A DNA stretch of 64,000 nt from Micromonospora ferruginea (lineage in GTDB: Bacteria > Actinomycetota > Actinomycetes > Mycobacteriales > Micromonosporaceae). The number at the start of each line of letters is the position of its first letter. Position 1 is the stretch's first letter. Location: NCBI RefSeq assembly GCF_013694245.2, contig NZ_CP059322.2, positions 182,001 to 246,000 of the forward strand. The letters run 5' to 3'. This document shows, in pieces, positions 48,255-58,650 of this stretch. The notes beneath the pieces were generated by a model. That model was not told the origin of the DNA, ran no database searches, and saw nothing but the letters and a program-made list of their open reading frames with translations. Both the position numbers and the translations under genes were made by a program.

Positions 48255-49102
48255 ACCCCACCACCAACGCGATGCGGGTCGGCGTGCGGCGCGGCCTGAT
48301 CGAGCTGCGCGCCACGTTCACCAACGGCCAGGACCTGTGGAACTACTTCTTCCCGACGGTGGTGCTGCTGGTCGCCGTGTTCTGGATGCGCGGCTCGACC
48401 GTGCCCGGCACCGACTTCTCCCTCGGCGCCCGGACGCTGCCCAGCGCGCTCGGCATGGGCCTGCTCTTCGGCGGGCTGCTCGGGCTGGCCCAGCAGCTCA
48501 TCGTCGACCGGGAGGACGGCACGCTGCTGCGTGCCAAGGCGATCCCGGACGGCATGCTCGGCTATCTGGTCGGCAAGCTCGTGCTGGTCTCGGCGATCTC
48601 GCTGATCGGCGTGACCATCCAGCTCACCCCCGGCCTGTTCTTCCTGGACGGGCTGCGGCTCGGCGACCCGGGTGCCTGGCTCACCCTGGCCTGGGTGGTG
48701 CCGCTCGGGCTGGTGGCGACGCTGCCGCTGGGCGCGGTGATCGGCTCGGTGATCGAGAACCCGCGCAACATGGGCCTGGTGGTCCTGCCGATCTTCGGCC
48801 TGATCGCGCTCTCCGGGATCTTCTACCCGATCAACGGCCTACCCGGCTGGGTGCAGGGCGTCGCCCAGGTCTTCCCGCTCTACTGGCTAGGCTTGGGCAT
48901 GCGCTCGGCGCTGCTCCCGGCCGACCTGGCGGCGGTCGAGCTGGGCGGCTCCTGGCGGCACCTGGAGACGCTCGGCGTGCTCGGCGCCTGGGCGGTGCTC
49001 GGGCTGGTGCTGGCCCCGGTGGTGCTGCGCCGGATGGCCCGCCGGGAGTCCGGTTCGCGGGTCGCGGCCCGGCGGGAGCGGGCCATGCAGCGGGTCGGAT
49101 GA
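48251..49102 (+). CDS. ABC-2 type exporter permease
   Basis: A 283-residue membrane protein with six hydrophobic segments, the pore of the exporter whose ATPase overlaps it by four bases (ATGA). The phrase LLFGGLLGLAQQLIVDREDGTL, followed by LRAKAIPDGMLGYLVGKL, is typical of ABC-2 permeases, as is the late segment LIALSGIFYPINGLPGWVQ. Substrate unknown; such pairs export drugs, lipids or antibiotics. The cytoplasmic end is strongly basic. Confidence 0.9.
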   Translation: MNPTTNAMRVGVRRGLIELRATFTNGQDLWNYFFPTVVLLVAVFWMRGSTVPGTDFSLGARTLPSALGMGLLFGGLLGLAQQLIVDREDGTLLRAKAIPDGMLGYLVGKLVLVSAISLIGVTIQLTPGLFFLDGLRLGDPGAWLTLAWVVPLGLVATLPLGAVIGSVIENPRNMGLVVLPIFGLIALSGIFYPINGLPGWVQGVAQVFPLYWLGLGMRSALLPADLAAVELGGSWRHLETLGVLGAWAVLGLVLAPVVLRRMARRESGSRVAARRERAMQRVG

Positions 49103-49112
49103 GAGGGCGTCG

Positions 49113-49364
49113 ATGAGCGAGACCGTGCACAACCGGATCGCGGTGCTGCGCGCCGAGCGGGGTGTCTCCCGCCGGCAGCTCGCCGACGCGCTCGGGGTGC
49201 ACTACCAGACCGTCGGCTACCTGGAACGCGGCGAGTTCCGGCCCAGCCTGCACCTGGCGCTGCGCATCGCGGCCTACTTCGAGGTGCCGGTCGAGGTGGT
49301 CTTCTCCATCGAGCCGTTCCCCCGGATCGGCGACGCCGCGGCCGGGGCGGGTCGCTCGGTGTGA
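49113..49364 (+). CDS. Small XRE-type helix-turn-helix regulator
   Basis: An 83-residue protein that is little more than one Cro/C1-type HTH: NRIAVLRAERGVSRRQLADA and GVHYQTVGYLERGEFRPSLH form helices 1 to 4, followed by LRIAAYFEVPVEVVFSIEPF. This short YgzD-like type commonly sits beside ABC exporter genes. It follows the permease by ten bases, so it is the third gene of that operon and probably regulates it through the inverted repeat at 47253. ATG 49113 has GAGAGGGCG upstream. Confidence 0.9.
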   Translation: MSETVHNRIAVLRAERGVSRRQLADALGVHYQTVGYLERGEFRPSLHLALRIAAYFEVPVEVVFSIEPFPRIGDAAAGAGRSV

Positions 49365-49460
49365 GCCCGGGGGACGGGCGGCGTCCGCCACACGCCCGTC
49401 CCCCCGGCCACCGGATCGTCGGTCCGGCAGGGCAGGATGTACGCCGAGGAGGTGGCGGCC

Positions 49461-51329
49461 ATGGCGGGGCGGATCCGGGACGAGGACATCGCGCTGGTCC
49501 GCGAGCGCACCGCCATCGCGGACGTGATCTCCGAGGTGGTGACGCTCAAGTCGGCCGGTGGCGGCAACCTCAAGGGGCTCTGCCCGTTCCACGACGAGAA
49601 GAGCCCCTCGTTCAACGTCTCGCCCGCCCGCAACGTGTTCTACTGCTTCGGCTGCGGGGTCGGCGGTGACGCGATCAAGTTCCTGATGGACGCCGAGCAC
49701 CTCGGGTTCGTCGAGTCCGTGGAGAGCCTCGCCGCCCGCGCCGGCATCCAACTACGCTACGTCGAGGACGACCGGTCGACGCCGCGCGCCCGGCCGCAGC
49801 AGGGCCAGCGGCAGCGGCTGGTCGCCGCGCACGCCGCCGCCGTCGAGTTCTACCGCGCCCAGCTCACCACCGCCGGCGCCCGGCCGGCCCGCGAGTTCCT
49901 CGCCGGGCGTGGCTTCGACCGGGCCGCCGCCGAGCGCTACGGCTGCGGCTTCGCCCCCGACGCGTGGGACCTGCTCACCAAGCACCTGCGGCAGCAGGGC
50001 TTCAGTCACGACGAGCTGGTCACCGCCGGCCTGTCCCGCCCGGCCCGCTCCGGCTCGCTGATCGACCGGTTCCGTCGCCGGCTGATGTGGCCGATCCGGG
50101 ACATCACCGGCGACGTGATCGGCTTCGGCGCCCGCAAGCTCTTCGACGACGACGACGGCCCGAAATACCTCAACACCCCCGAGACGCCGATCTACAAGAA
50201 GTCGCACGTCCTCTACGGCATCGACCAGGCCAAGCGTGAGATCGCCAAGCAGGGCAAGGTGGTGGTGGTCGAGGGCTACACCGACGTGATGGCCTGCCAC
50301 CTGGCCGACGTCCCGACCGCGGTGGCGACCTGCGGCACCGCGTTCGGCGCGGACCACATCTCGGTGCTGCGCCGGGTGCTCTTCGACAGCGACGAGCGCG
50401 CCGGGGAGATCATCTTCACGTTCGACGGCGACGCCGCCGGCCAGAAGGCGGCGCTGCGCGCCTTCGAGGACGACCAGCGTTTCGTCGGGCGCACGTTCAT
50501 CGCGGTCAGCCCGGACAACATGGACCCGTGCGACCTGCGGCTGGCCAAGGGCGACCTGGCCGTGCGCGACCTGGTGGCCCGCCGCGAGCCGCTTGTCGAC
50601 TTCGCGCTCCGGCACGTGATCAACCGGTTCGACCTCGACACCGTCGACGGCCGGGTGGAGGCGATGCGCCGGGCCGCGCCACTGGTCGCGCAGATCAAGG
50701 ACCGGGAGAAGCGCCCGGAGTACGTCCGCAAGCTCGCCGGCGACCTCGGCATGGAGATCGAGCCGGTGCAGCGCGCGGTGCTGAGCGCCGGGCACGGGCA
50801 GGCGACCGCCGAGCGTCCCGCGCCGTCGCGTCCGGGCCCCGCCACACCGGCCGTGGACAGTCCCCGGTCCATGGTGGAGCGCGAGGCGCTGAAGCTCGCG
50901 TTGCAGGAGCCGGTGCTCGCCGGGCCGATGTTCGACGCCGTCGAGGCCGCCGACTACCAGCACCCGGTGCACGCCTCGGTGCGTGTCGCCGTCGCCGCGG
51001 CAGGTGGGGCGGCCGGCGCCACCGGCGGCGCGGTCTGGATCGAGCAGGTCCGGGACGCCTGTGACGACCTGGCCGGGCAGGCCCTGGTGGGCGAGCTGGC
51101 GGTGGAGCCGTTGCGCATCGACGGCGAGCCCGACCCGAGATACGTCTCGGTCACCATGGCCCGGCTCCAGTGGAGCTCGGTCACCGGCCGGATCCGGGAC
51201 CTCAAGTCGAAGATCCAGCGGATCAACCCGGTCAGCAACAAGGACGAATACTTCGCCCTGTTCGGGGAGCTGCTCTCGCTGGAACAACACGCGCGGGCCC
51301 TGCGCGAGCAGGCCGCCGGAGGACTGTGA
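49461..51329 (+). CDS. dnaG: DNA primase DnaG
   Basis: A 622-residue primase that lays down RNA primers at the replication fork. The zinc-binding domain has CPFHDEKSPSFNVSPARN followed by FYCFGCGVGGDAIKF. The TOPRIM catalytic core contains VVVVEGYTDVMACHLADV and IIFTFDGDAAGQKAALRAF with the metal-binding acidic residues. The C-terminal helicase-interaction domain starts near residue 470 after a Pro-rich linker. ATG 49461 is chosen because GAGGAGGTGG lies about eight bases upstream; an in-frame ATG at 49437 would add eight unconserved residues. The stop overlaps the next start (TGATG). Confidence 0.96.
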   Translation: MAGRIRDEDIALVRERTAIADVISEVVTLKSAGGGNLKGLCPFHDEKSPSFNVSPARNVFYCFGCGVGGDAIKFLMDAEHLGFVESVESLAARAGIQLRYVEDDRSTPRARPQQGQRQRLVAAHAAAVEFYRAQLTTAGARPAREFLAGRGFDRAAAERYGCGFAPDAWDLLTKHLRQQGFSHDELVTAGLSRPARSGSLIDRFRRRLMWPIRDITGDVIGFGARKLFDDDDGPKYLNTPETPIYKKSHVLYGIDQAKREIAKQGKVVVVEGYTDVMACHLADVPTAVATCGTAFGADHISVLRRVLFDSDERAGEIIFTFDGDAAGQKAALRAFEDDQRFVGRTFIAVSPDNMDPCDLRLAKGDLAVRDLVARREPLVDFALRHVINRFDLDTVDGRVEAMRRAAPLVAQIKDREKRPEYVRKLAGDLGMEIEPVQRAVLSAGHGQATAERPAPSRPGPATPAVDSPRSMVEREALKLALQEPVLAGPMFDAVEAADYQHPVHASVRVAVAAAGGAAGATGGAVWIEQVRDACDDLAGQALVGELAVEPLRIDGEPDPRYVSVTMARLQWSSVTGRIRDLKSKIQRINPVSNKDEYFALFGELLSLEQHARALREQAAGGL

Positions 51330-51865
51330 TGGCGCTTTTCCGCCGCCGCCCGAAACTGCCCCCGGCCGACCGGCCGCCGTTGGCCGCCGACGAGCGGGTG
51401 CTCGCCTGGGCCGCCGCCGGCAACGGCGAGGGAGACGGCGTGCTGGTCGCCAGCAACCGCGGCCTCTGGCTGCCCGGCCGCGGTGAGCGCCTCGGCTGGC
51501 ACGACGTCCTCAAGGCGGTCTGGTCCGGCCGTGAGCTCACCGTCACCCCGGCCGAGGCGGTCGCCGAGCGCGACGGCTACCTCGTGGTCGCCGACGCCCC
51601 GGCCGAGACCTACCTGCTGCTCGACCCGGGCGACCTGCCGCACCAGGTGCGCGCCCGGGTCACCGCCTCGGTGGCGTACACCGCGCACCACCCGGTGCCC
51701 GGCGGGGCCGGCCGGGTCGCGGCGCGGCGGGTGTCCGGGGTCGACGGTCTGGCCTGGACGGTGCGCTACGACCCGGGCACGCCGGCCGACGACGACGCGG
51801 TGGTTGCCGAGACCGGGCGCCTGGTCGCCGAGGCCCGGGCCGCCACCCGCCCCGCCGACGTCTGA
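51329..51865 (+). CDS. Hypothetical protein coupled to dnaG
   Basis: A 178-residue soluble protein. It starts MALFRRRPKLPPADRPPLAA, then has short beta strands (VLVASNRGLWLP, RLGWHDVLKAVWSGRELTV, YLVVADAPAETYLLL) that look like a PH-like or beta-barrel domain of about 90 residues, then a helical Ala-rich end. Such a small conserved protein commonly follows dnaG in Micromonosporaceae and Streptomyces, as I recall. Its ATG overlaps the dnaG stop by one base, so it is co-translated. The role is unknown; a replication link is only guilt by association. Confidence 0.78.
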   Translation: MALFRRRPKLPPADRPPLAADERVLAWAAAGNGEGDGVLVASNRGLWLPGRGERLGWHDVLKAVWSGRELTVTPAEAVAERDGYLVVADAPAETYLLLDPGDLPHQVRARVTASVAYTAHHPVPGGAGRVAARRVSGVDGLAWTVRYDPGTPADDDAVVAETGRLVAEARAATRPADV

Positions 51866-51910
51866 GTTCACCTGCGTGCGTTCTGGGACGGGGCCGCCGA
51901 AAGGGTTAAC

Positions 51911-53278
51911 TCACCAAGAAACGTGGTTTGATTCGATACCGCCCGCTATCGCCCAGTGGTCGGGATGGTCGCCTGAGTAGCACTGGGTCCGCGTGTACGC
52001 GTTCCCGTCGCCATCCGTCCTCAGGCGGAACGTGTAGAACCCGCCGGGATCCACGGAGTCGTGGCAGGTGACGGTGACATCCGTGCCCGGCGCGAAATGC
52101 TGGAGTGAGACGGCATAGCGGAAACCGTGCGGCGCGGCAGGTCCCTGTTCCAGGCTGACGGTGGGGGACGGGGGCACCGGTGGGGCGGCTGGTCCGGCCG
52201 GCGGCGAGGCGGTCGGCTCGGCTTCCGGTGCCGGGGCGGCAGGGCTTGAGCCGGTCCACGTCACATGGTTGGACTCCATGCCCTCGGCCCAGGCCCAGTG
52301 GTCGGGGCCGTCTCCGGAGAAGCATCCGTCGGATGACGTCGCAGCGCCGTCGCGGTCGGTGCGCACGGTGAACGTCGTGAAGCCGGTCGGATCGACAGAG
52401 TCGCGGCAGGACACTGAGATCGATTTCCCGGCGGCGAAGCCGGTCAGGGTGATGACGTACCAGGAACCTCTGCGCGCGGCCGAGCCCTGTGACAGCGCGA
52501 TGCGAGGCGATCCGGCCACCGGGCCTGGGGCTGGTGCTCCGGACGTCGTAACGGCGGACTCCGGCGGTGTCCTGGCCTGCCAAGTGATCATATCGGAGGT
52601 GTAGGGTCCGGATCGGACCCAATGGCGGCTCCCCTCACCGGAATAACAGCCGTCCGCCTTGAACCCGTTGCCCTCGCCATCGGTGACCATTTCAAAGGTG
52701 CGAAAAGCCTCTTCGAGGTAGACGTTTCCCTCCCCAAGGTCGACACTGTCGTCCACGCATTCCACGGAGTACTTCCAGTTCGGATGAAAGCCGCGGATCG
52801 TGACCGCGTAGTAGTAGCCCGCCCCCCTGGGCCTGCCCTGCTGCATGCTCAACACACCCGGCGTACGAGGGTGTGCGTTGACAATGTCGTTCGTGCAGGG
52901 GGGCGGGTTTCCAGCGTCGCGAACCAAATTGCGGTAGACGTATCCCGAAACGCCAGGATATGCGCCGTCAATGAGTGTCAGAAAGTACCACTTCATGGCA
53001 GTGACCGCGGGAGCGGCATCGTCCGCTTCGCACCATACCCGGGCGGCGGTGTCGCTGGGCACCCTGAGGAGTTCGGTGGGTTGCCGGGTCGGCCCGAGAT
53101 TGCCTTCGTGCGGCTCCCTGCGGATGTTGATCATTTCGTCGGTGCCGTCGGTGACGATTCGACTGTCAGCGCTGAGGTGTTTGCCGACGGCGGGCGGCGA
53201 AGGCGACTGTGACACCAGGAGAGCGGCCGCGCCGGCAGCGGCGAGCATCGTGACCGGGATGATGAGAAGCTTCCGCAT
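51911..53278 (-). CDS. Secreted or anchored protein with three repeated domains and an N-terminal SH3-like domain
   Basis: A 455-residue exported protein of unknown family. Residues 1-24 are a signal or anchor (MRKLLIIPVTMLAAAGAAAL). Residues 40-130 resemble a bacterial SH3-like domain, with VWCEADDAAPAV, WYFLTL, GYVYRNLV and a closing Cys 128. Three domains of about 80-90 residues follow (143-233, 261-341, 374-455). Each has a Q-G start, a Cys in SVEC/SVSC/TVTC, the phrase DSVD, a TDxDG turn, CYSGD or CFSGD, HW and SDMITW/SNHVTW/SNHVSW. Cys pairs (174/211, 291/319, 405/433) suggest one disulfide per domain. It is last in a three-gene minus-strand unit behind the TIR gene (34-base gap). Composition is less GC-rich than the flanks. 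Confidence 0.8.
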   Translation of the reverse strand: MRKLLIIPVTMLAAAGAAALLVSQSPSPPAVGKHLSADSRIVTDGTDEMINIRREPHEGNLGPTRQPTELLRVPSDTAARVWCEADDAAPAVTAMKWYFLTLIDGAYPGVSGYVYRNLVRDAGNPPPCTNDIVNAHPRTPGVLSMQQGRPRGAGYYYAVTIRGFHPNWKYSVECVDDSVDLGEGNVYLEEAFRTFEMVTDGEGNGFKADGCYSGEGSRHWVRSGPYTSDMITWQARTPPESAVTTSGAPAPGPVAGSPRIALSQGSAARRGSWYVITLTGFAAGKSISVSCRDSVDPTGFTTFTVRTDRDGAATSSDGCFSGDGPDHWAWAEGMESNHVTWTGSSPAAPAPEAEPTASPPAGPAAPPVPPSPTVSLEQGPAAPHGFRYAVSLQHFAPGTDVTVTCHDSVDPGGFYTFRLRTDGDGNAYTRTQCYSGDHPDHWAIAGGIESNHVSW

Positions 53279-53312
53279 TCTTGCTCCAGGGCGATTGACG
53301 TCGGCTTGTGAT

Positions 53313-54383
53313 TCAGCAGTCACGAACCTTGGGGTCCACATCGGTTGGCCCAGCACTGCCGATCGGGTCACCGTTGGCGAAGGTCGCCGCCAAGGCGTAG
53401 GCCCCACGCCAAGGCTTGCTGTAGATCCGATAGAAGTAGGGGCTGCCGGTGATGGCAGTCCGATTCGGGGCCTTGCACTCCACCCGGACCGTGGTCAGGT
53501 AGGGAATCACGGCCCCGCTGGGAACAGGGTTACCCGACGGGTCGGTGAAGAGTTTGCTGCCGTTCCGGTTACCGGCCGTCTCGACGTAGGTTGCCGGCTT
53601 GACAACCACCTCGGCGAACAGGCCGAACAGTGCGCCGAGGAGCAGGCCTGCAGCCGCCACCGCGAGGGCTCGGCCGGGTCGCGGAACGATGGAATTGTTC
53701 CGCTGCCACAGCACCGCGGTGGTGCCGACGCTGAGCGCTCCTATGACGACGAGCGCGACGGCCCAGGTTGCGGAAGCCGCGTCGGAGGCGCCGAGTACGC
53801 CAACTTGCCACTCGAAGACGGCGCCCGCCCCGAAAAGGACGGCCAGAAAGCCCAGGAGAGCCGCAGAACGCCAGGGCATTCCCGGCCATGGTGTGCGGCG
53901 TTTCGGAGAAGGGCGGGGCGCGGGCGGGCGCGGACGGATGTTCGAGCGCTTGGCCTGCAAGTGCCTCAGCTTCTGGGCTATCACCTCGGCGAACTTTGTT
54001 GGCGAGCAGTTGGACAGGTCGACGTATCCCTCCGTGCCGCGCAGGCCGGGAAGCTCGGTGTCGTCGAACCGCCCCGGCAGGATGTAGGCATGGTGTTCGG
54101 TGAAGGCACGCGCTTGCGCCGATCGCAGCTCGTGCTTGGTCCAGTGCTTCTCCGCGTACTCTTTGGACACGAAGATCACGACGCAGTCCGCATTCCGGTA
54201 GACCATGTCGAGGTGCTGGTAGAGATCCTCTCCGAGCAGGTTGGCGGTCTGGTCGAGGTCGTAGAAGATCTCGACACCGGCCCGTTTGAGTGCGGTCGCC
54301 ACCCGGTGCACATAGCTGCGCTGCTCACTCGCGAAGCTCAGGGCGACTTCGAATTGATCAAGCGGGGTGTCTTGAAGCGTCAC
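53313..54383 (-). CDS. TIR-domain membrane protein with extracytoplasmic C-terminal domain
   Basis: A 356-residue protein. Residues 10-140 are a TIR domain (FEVALSFASEQRSYVHRVAT, EIFYDLD, VVIFVSKEYAEKHWTKHELR). Glu 85 in WTKHELRSA is at the position of the catalytic Glu of NAD+-cleaving TIR domains. A Pro/Arg-rich linker (148-168) leads to three hydrophobic helices (about 172-192, 205-225, 238-258). The last 95 residues (262-356) should then lie outside the cell. They contain VRVECKA, FYRIYS, WRGAYALAATFANGD and a closing Cys, an SH3-like pattern similar to the N-terminal domain of the next gene product. An outside sensor coupled to a cytoplasmic NADase is a reasonable inference, not shown. 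Confidence 0.85.
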   Translation of the reverse strand: MTLQDTPLDQFEVALSFASEQRSYVHRVATALKRAGVEIFYDLDQTANLLGEDLYQHLDMVYRNADCVVIFVSKEYAEKHWTKHELRSAQARAFTEHHAYILPGRFDDTELPGLRGTEGYVDLSNCSPTKFAEVIAQKLRHLQAKRSNIRPRPPAPRPSPKRRTPWPGMPWRSAALLGFLAVLFGAGAVFEWQVGVLGASDAASATWAVALVVIGALSVGTTAVLWQRNNSIVPRPGRALAVAAAGLLLGALFGLFAEVVVKPATYVETAGNRNGSKLFTDPSGNPVPSGAVIPYLTTVRVECKAPNRTAITGSPYFYRIYSKPWRGAYALAATFANGDPIGSAGPTDVDPKVRDC

Positions 54384-54418
54384 GCCCCGATGTTAGGAGC
54401 TGACCACCGCTGGCGTCG

Positions 54419-55648
54419 TCATCGATCCGGGGTTTGGAAACCGTATGCCTCGATTGGAAACTCGCTGCCAACCGATGAATCAATCACTTCATGGAGAAGT
54501 TCACGTATGCGGAGCCGGCCGTCCCAGACCTCGGTCGAGGCTGCCAGGAGTCGCAACTGGTGCCGGCCGGTGGCCGACCGCGTCGAATGAACGTCAACCG
54601 CCGCGCGCCGCCCCACGGACACTGCCAGATCGAGGTCGCCGTTCGCGGCGGCGGCGGCCGCGAGCCGGGAACCATAGAGGCCACGGGCTCGTACGGCGGA
54701 ACTCGGCAGGGCCTCCCACACCCGGCTCAGGTTGTCGACGGCCAGGGCGTAGCGGCCCTGATCGTAGGCGCACCACCCGACCGCGAGTGCGTAGTGATCG
54801 TCGACTGTGCTGGAGCCGAGAAGCCCGTAAGAGCCGGGCTGCCTGGTGGAAGTCAGACCTGACGCCATCCGATCAAGGCACGCCGCGGCTGCACGTGAAT
54901 TCCCCATGAGTGAGTGTCCCTGCGCCTCCACCCGAGCACCCAGCGCCCGAACCCTCGGCGACGTCCGTTGGTTCGCCTGGCCTCGCTTGGCTGACGAGAT
55001 GGTAGCGGCCGGATCTCCACGGTAGAGGGAGATCTCGGCGTGACGCACATGGCTGTAGGCCATCAGATCGTGATCTTGGATCCTCGCCGCAAGTCTCGCT
55101 GCTGTCTTCGTCCATCTCAGCGCCGTCTTGTCCTCGCCCTGCTCCTGCGCCATCCATCCGCAGAAATCCGCGCAGCGGGCGGCGATGGCAGTGAGTCTCT
55201 CTCCGGATGCCGCCCTGGAAGGAGCCCTCCGGATCGACTCGAGCAGACCCTCGGCCATGGGCAACACAGCCTGCGGCTCAAGCTGCTGACCGAAGGTGCG
55301 TAGCTGAGTGAAGATTGTGCGGCAGCCGAACTCCAGGTCATCCACGTCGGGCGCGTCGTGGGATGGGAGGCGTCGGCGCTGCACCCTAGCCTCGCCCCGG
55401 CGCGAATTTCCGGATCGTCGCGCGGCAGCCTCGGCCGCGTTCAGTACGAGGTCCTGGAGTGTGTTGCCGGTCCGCAGTTCATCGTCAAGGATCCTGGCCA
55501 CGTCGAGCTTGAGCCGCCGACTGCCGTGCTCGAGTCGCGAGATCTGCGCGGTGCTGCAGTGCGCGAGCTTTGCCATCTCCCGCTGGCCGAGCCCTGCTCG
55601 CTTGCGGAGCGCCTTCAGTCTTTCACCAATGGGGTTCGACTCGGTCAC
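54419..55648 (-). CDS. XRE-family regulator with long helical (TPR-like) C-terminal domain
   Basis: A 409-residue protein. The Cro/C1-type HTH is at residues 6-60 (IGERLKALRKRAGLGQREMA, then CSTAQISRLEHGSRRL). The remaining 340 residues form paired helices with TPR-like spacing (RWTKTAARLAARIQDHDLMA, ISLYRGDPAATISSAKRGQA, LAVGWCAYDQGRYALAVDNL). This layout is common among actinobacterial regulators such as those that sense peptides or stress. GTG 55648 is chosen because GGGAG lies six bases upstream and ESNPIGERLKALR is the usual opening. The TIR gene starts 35 bases after its stop, so it is probably the first gene of a regulator-TIR-secreted protein operon. Confidence 0.86.
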   Translation of the reverse strand: MTESNPIGERLKALRKRAGLGQREMAKLAHCSTAQISRLEHGSRRLKLDVARILDDELRTGNTLQDLVLNAAEAAARRSGNSRRGEARVQRRRLPSHDAPDVDDLEFGCRTIFTQLRTFGQQLEPQAVLPMAEGLLESIRRAPSRAASGERLTAIAARCADFCGWMAQEQGEDKTALRWTKTAARLAARIQDHDLMAYSHVRHAEISLYRGDPAATISSAKRGQANQRTSPRVRALGARVEAQGHSLMGNSRAAAACLDRMASGLTSTRQPGSYGLLGSSTVDDHYALAVGWCAYDQGRYALAVDNLSRVWEALPSSAVRARGLYGSRLAAAAAANGDLDLAVSVGRRAAVDVHSTRSATGRHQLRLLAASTEVWDGRLRIRELLHEVIDSSVGSEFPIEAYGFQTPDR

Positions 55649-57580
<1,932 letters not shown>

Positions 57581-57663
57581 GAGTCATGATTATGCCTCTC
57601 GGGTATGTCACTCAGAAGTGATGCTTCGTCCGCCGTGGTCACTCGCCGTGACCAGCGGCGTGG

Positions 57664-58650
57664 TCAGCCGCCGCTGCGGTAGAACCGCTGCGCGCCCGGG
57701 TGCAGCGGGATCGGGTCGGTCAGCGCGGCGCTGGCCCGGGAGAAGTTCGCCGCCTCCGGATGCACCTGCACCAGCTCGCCCTGCCAGGTGAACAGCACCC
57801 GGGTCAGGTCGTACGCGAGCTGGTCCGGCATGTCCGCGGCCACCAGGATCACGTTCGCCACCGTGATGGTCGGGGTCGGCGCCGGCGTGCCGTAGGCCTC
57901 CTTCGGCAGCATCGCGGTGGTGTAGACCGAGCCGTAGCGCGCGCCCAGCGGCTCGATCAGCTCGGTGAGCGGCAGCAGCCGGAACTTCCCGGGCGCGGCC
58001 GAGAGCAGGTCCTTGACGCCCGGGGTGGGCAGGCCGCCGGAGAAGAACATGGCGTCCAGGGTGTTTGCCCGCATCCGCTTGACGGTCTCCGGCAGCGACA
58101 GGTTGAACCGCTGGATGCCCCGGTTCGGGTCGATGCCGGCGGCGGTGAGCAGCCGCCCGGCGATGATGTCCGTGCCGGAGCGTGGCGAGCCGGTGGAGAC
58201 CCGCTTGCCGCGCAGGTCGGCGAAGCTGCCGATCTTGCCGTCGGCCCGGACGATCACGTGGGTGTAGTTGCTGTACACCCGGGCCAGCGCCCGCACCGGC
58301 TGCGGCTGCTTGTCGAAGACGCCCCGCCCGTTGACCGCGTCCGCGGCGGTGTCGGCCAGGCTGAACGCGATCTCCATGTCGCCGCTGGCCACCCGGGTGA
58401 TGTTCTCCACCGACGCGCCGGTCGGCTCGGCCCGCGCCTCGTAGCCGGGCAGGTGCCGGCTGATCAGGTCGGCGTACCCGCCGCCGAGCTGGTAGTAGAC
58501 GCCCGTGGTGTTGCCGGTGGCCAGGAAGATCCGCCCGCCGTGCCAGGCCGGCGCGTCGGTGTCGCCGGTGCCGCAGCCGGCCACCAGCGCGGCCGACAGC
58601 AGCGCGGCCGACAGCAGCGCGGCCACCAGTCGCCGCGGGCGGCCGGTCAC
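57664..58650 (-). CDS. TAXI family solute-binding lipoprotein (second copy)
   Basis: A 328-residue binding protein of the TRAP-associated extracytoplasmic immunogenic (TAXI) family. The signal peptide ends at lipobox LVAGC and contains the repeated SAALLSAALLSAAL, encoded by about 2.7 copies of a 15-base DNA repeat (58585-58624). The mature part has IFLATGNTTGVYYQLGGGYA, EPTGASVENITRVASGDMEI, RVSTGSPRSGTDIIAGRLL and DAMFFSGGLPTPGV, all TAXI hallmarks. It differs clearly from the TAXI protein at 61478. Its GTG overlaps the roadblock gene stop by four bases, so it is translationally tied to the signalling genes rather than to the permease. It may present ligand to the kinase. Confidence 0.9.
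   Translation of the reverse strand: MTGRPRRLVAALLSAALLSAALVAGCGTGDTDAPAWHGGRIFLATGNTTGVYYQLGGGYADLISRHLPGYEARAEPTGASVENITRVASGDMEIAFSLADTAADAVNGRGVFDKQPQPVRALARVYSNYTHVIVRADGKIGSFADLRGKRVSTGSPRSGTDIIAGRLLTAAGIDPNRGIQRFNLSLPETVKRMRANTLDAMFFSGGLPTPGVKDLLSAAPGKFRLLPLTELIEPLGARYGSVYTTAMLPKEAYGTPAPTPTITVANVILVAADMPDQLAYDLTRVLFTWQGELVQVHPEAANFSRASAALTDPIPLHPGAQRFYRSGG

Noticed and set aside
51866..51910. Possible tRNA gene after dnaG, as in mycobacteria where a tRNA gene lies nearby
   Set aside because: No T-loop sequence, acceptor stem or anticodon arm can be drawn. No tRNA was seen anywhere in the window.
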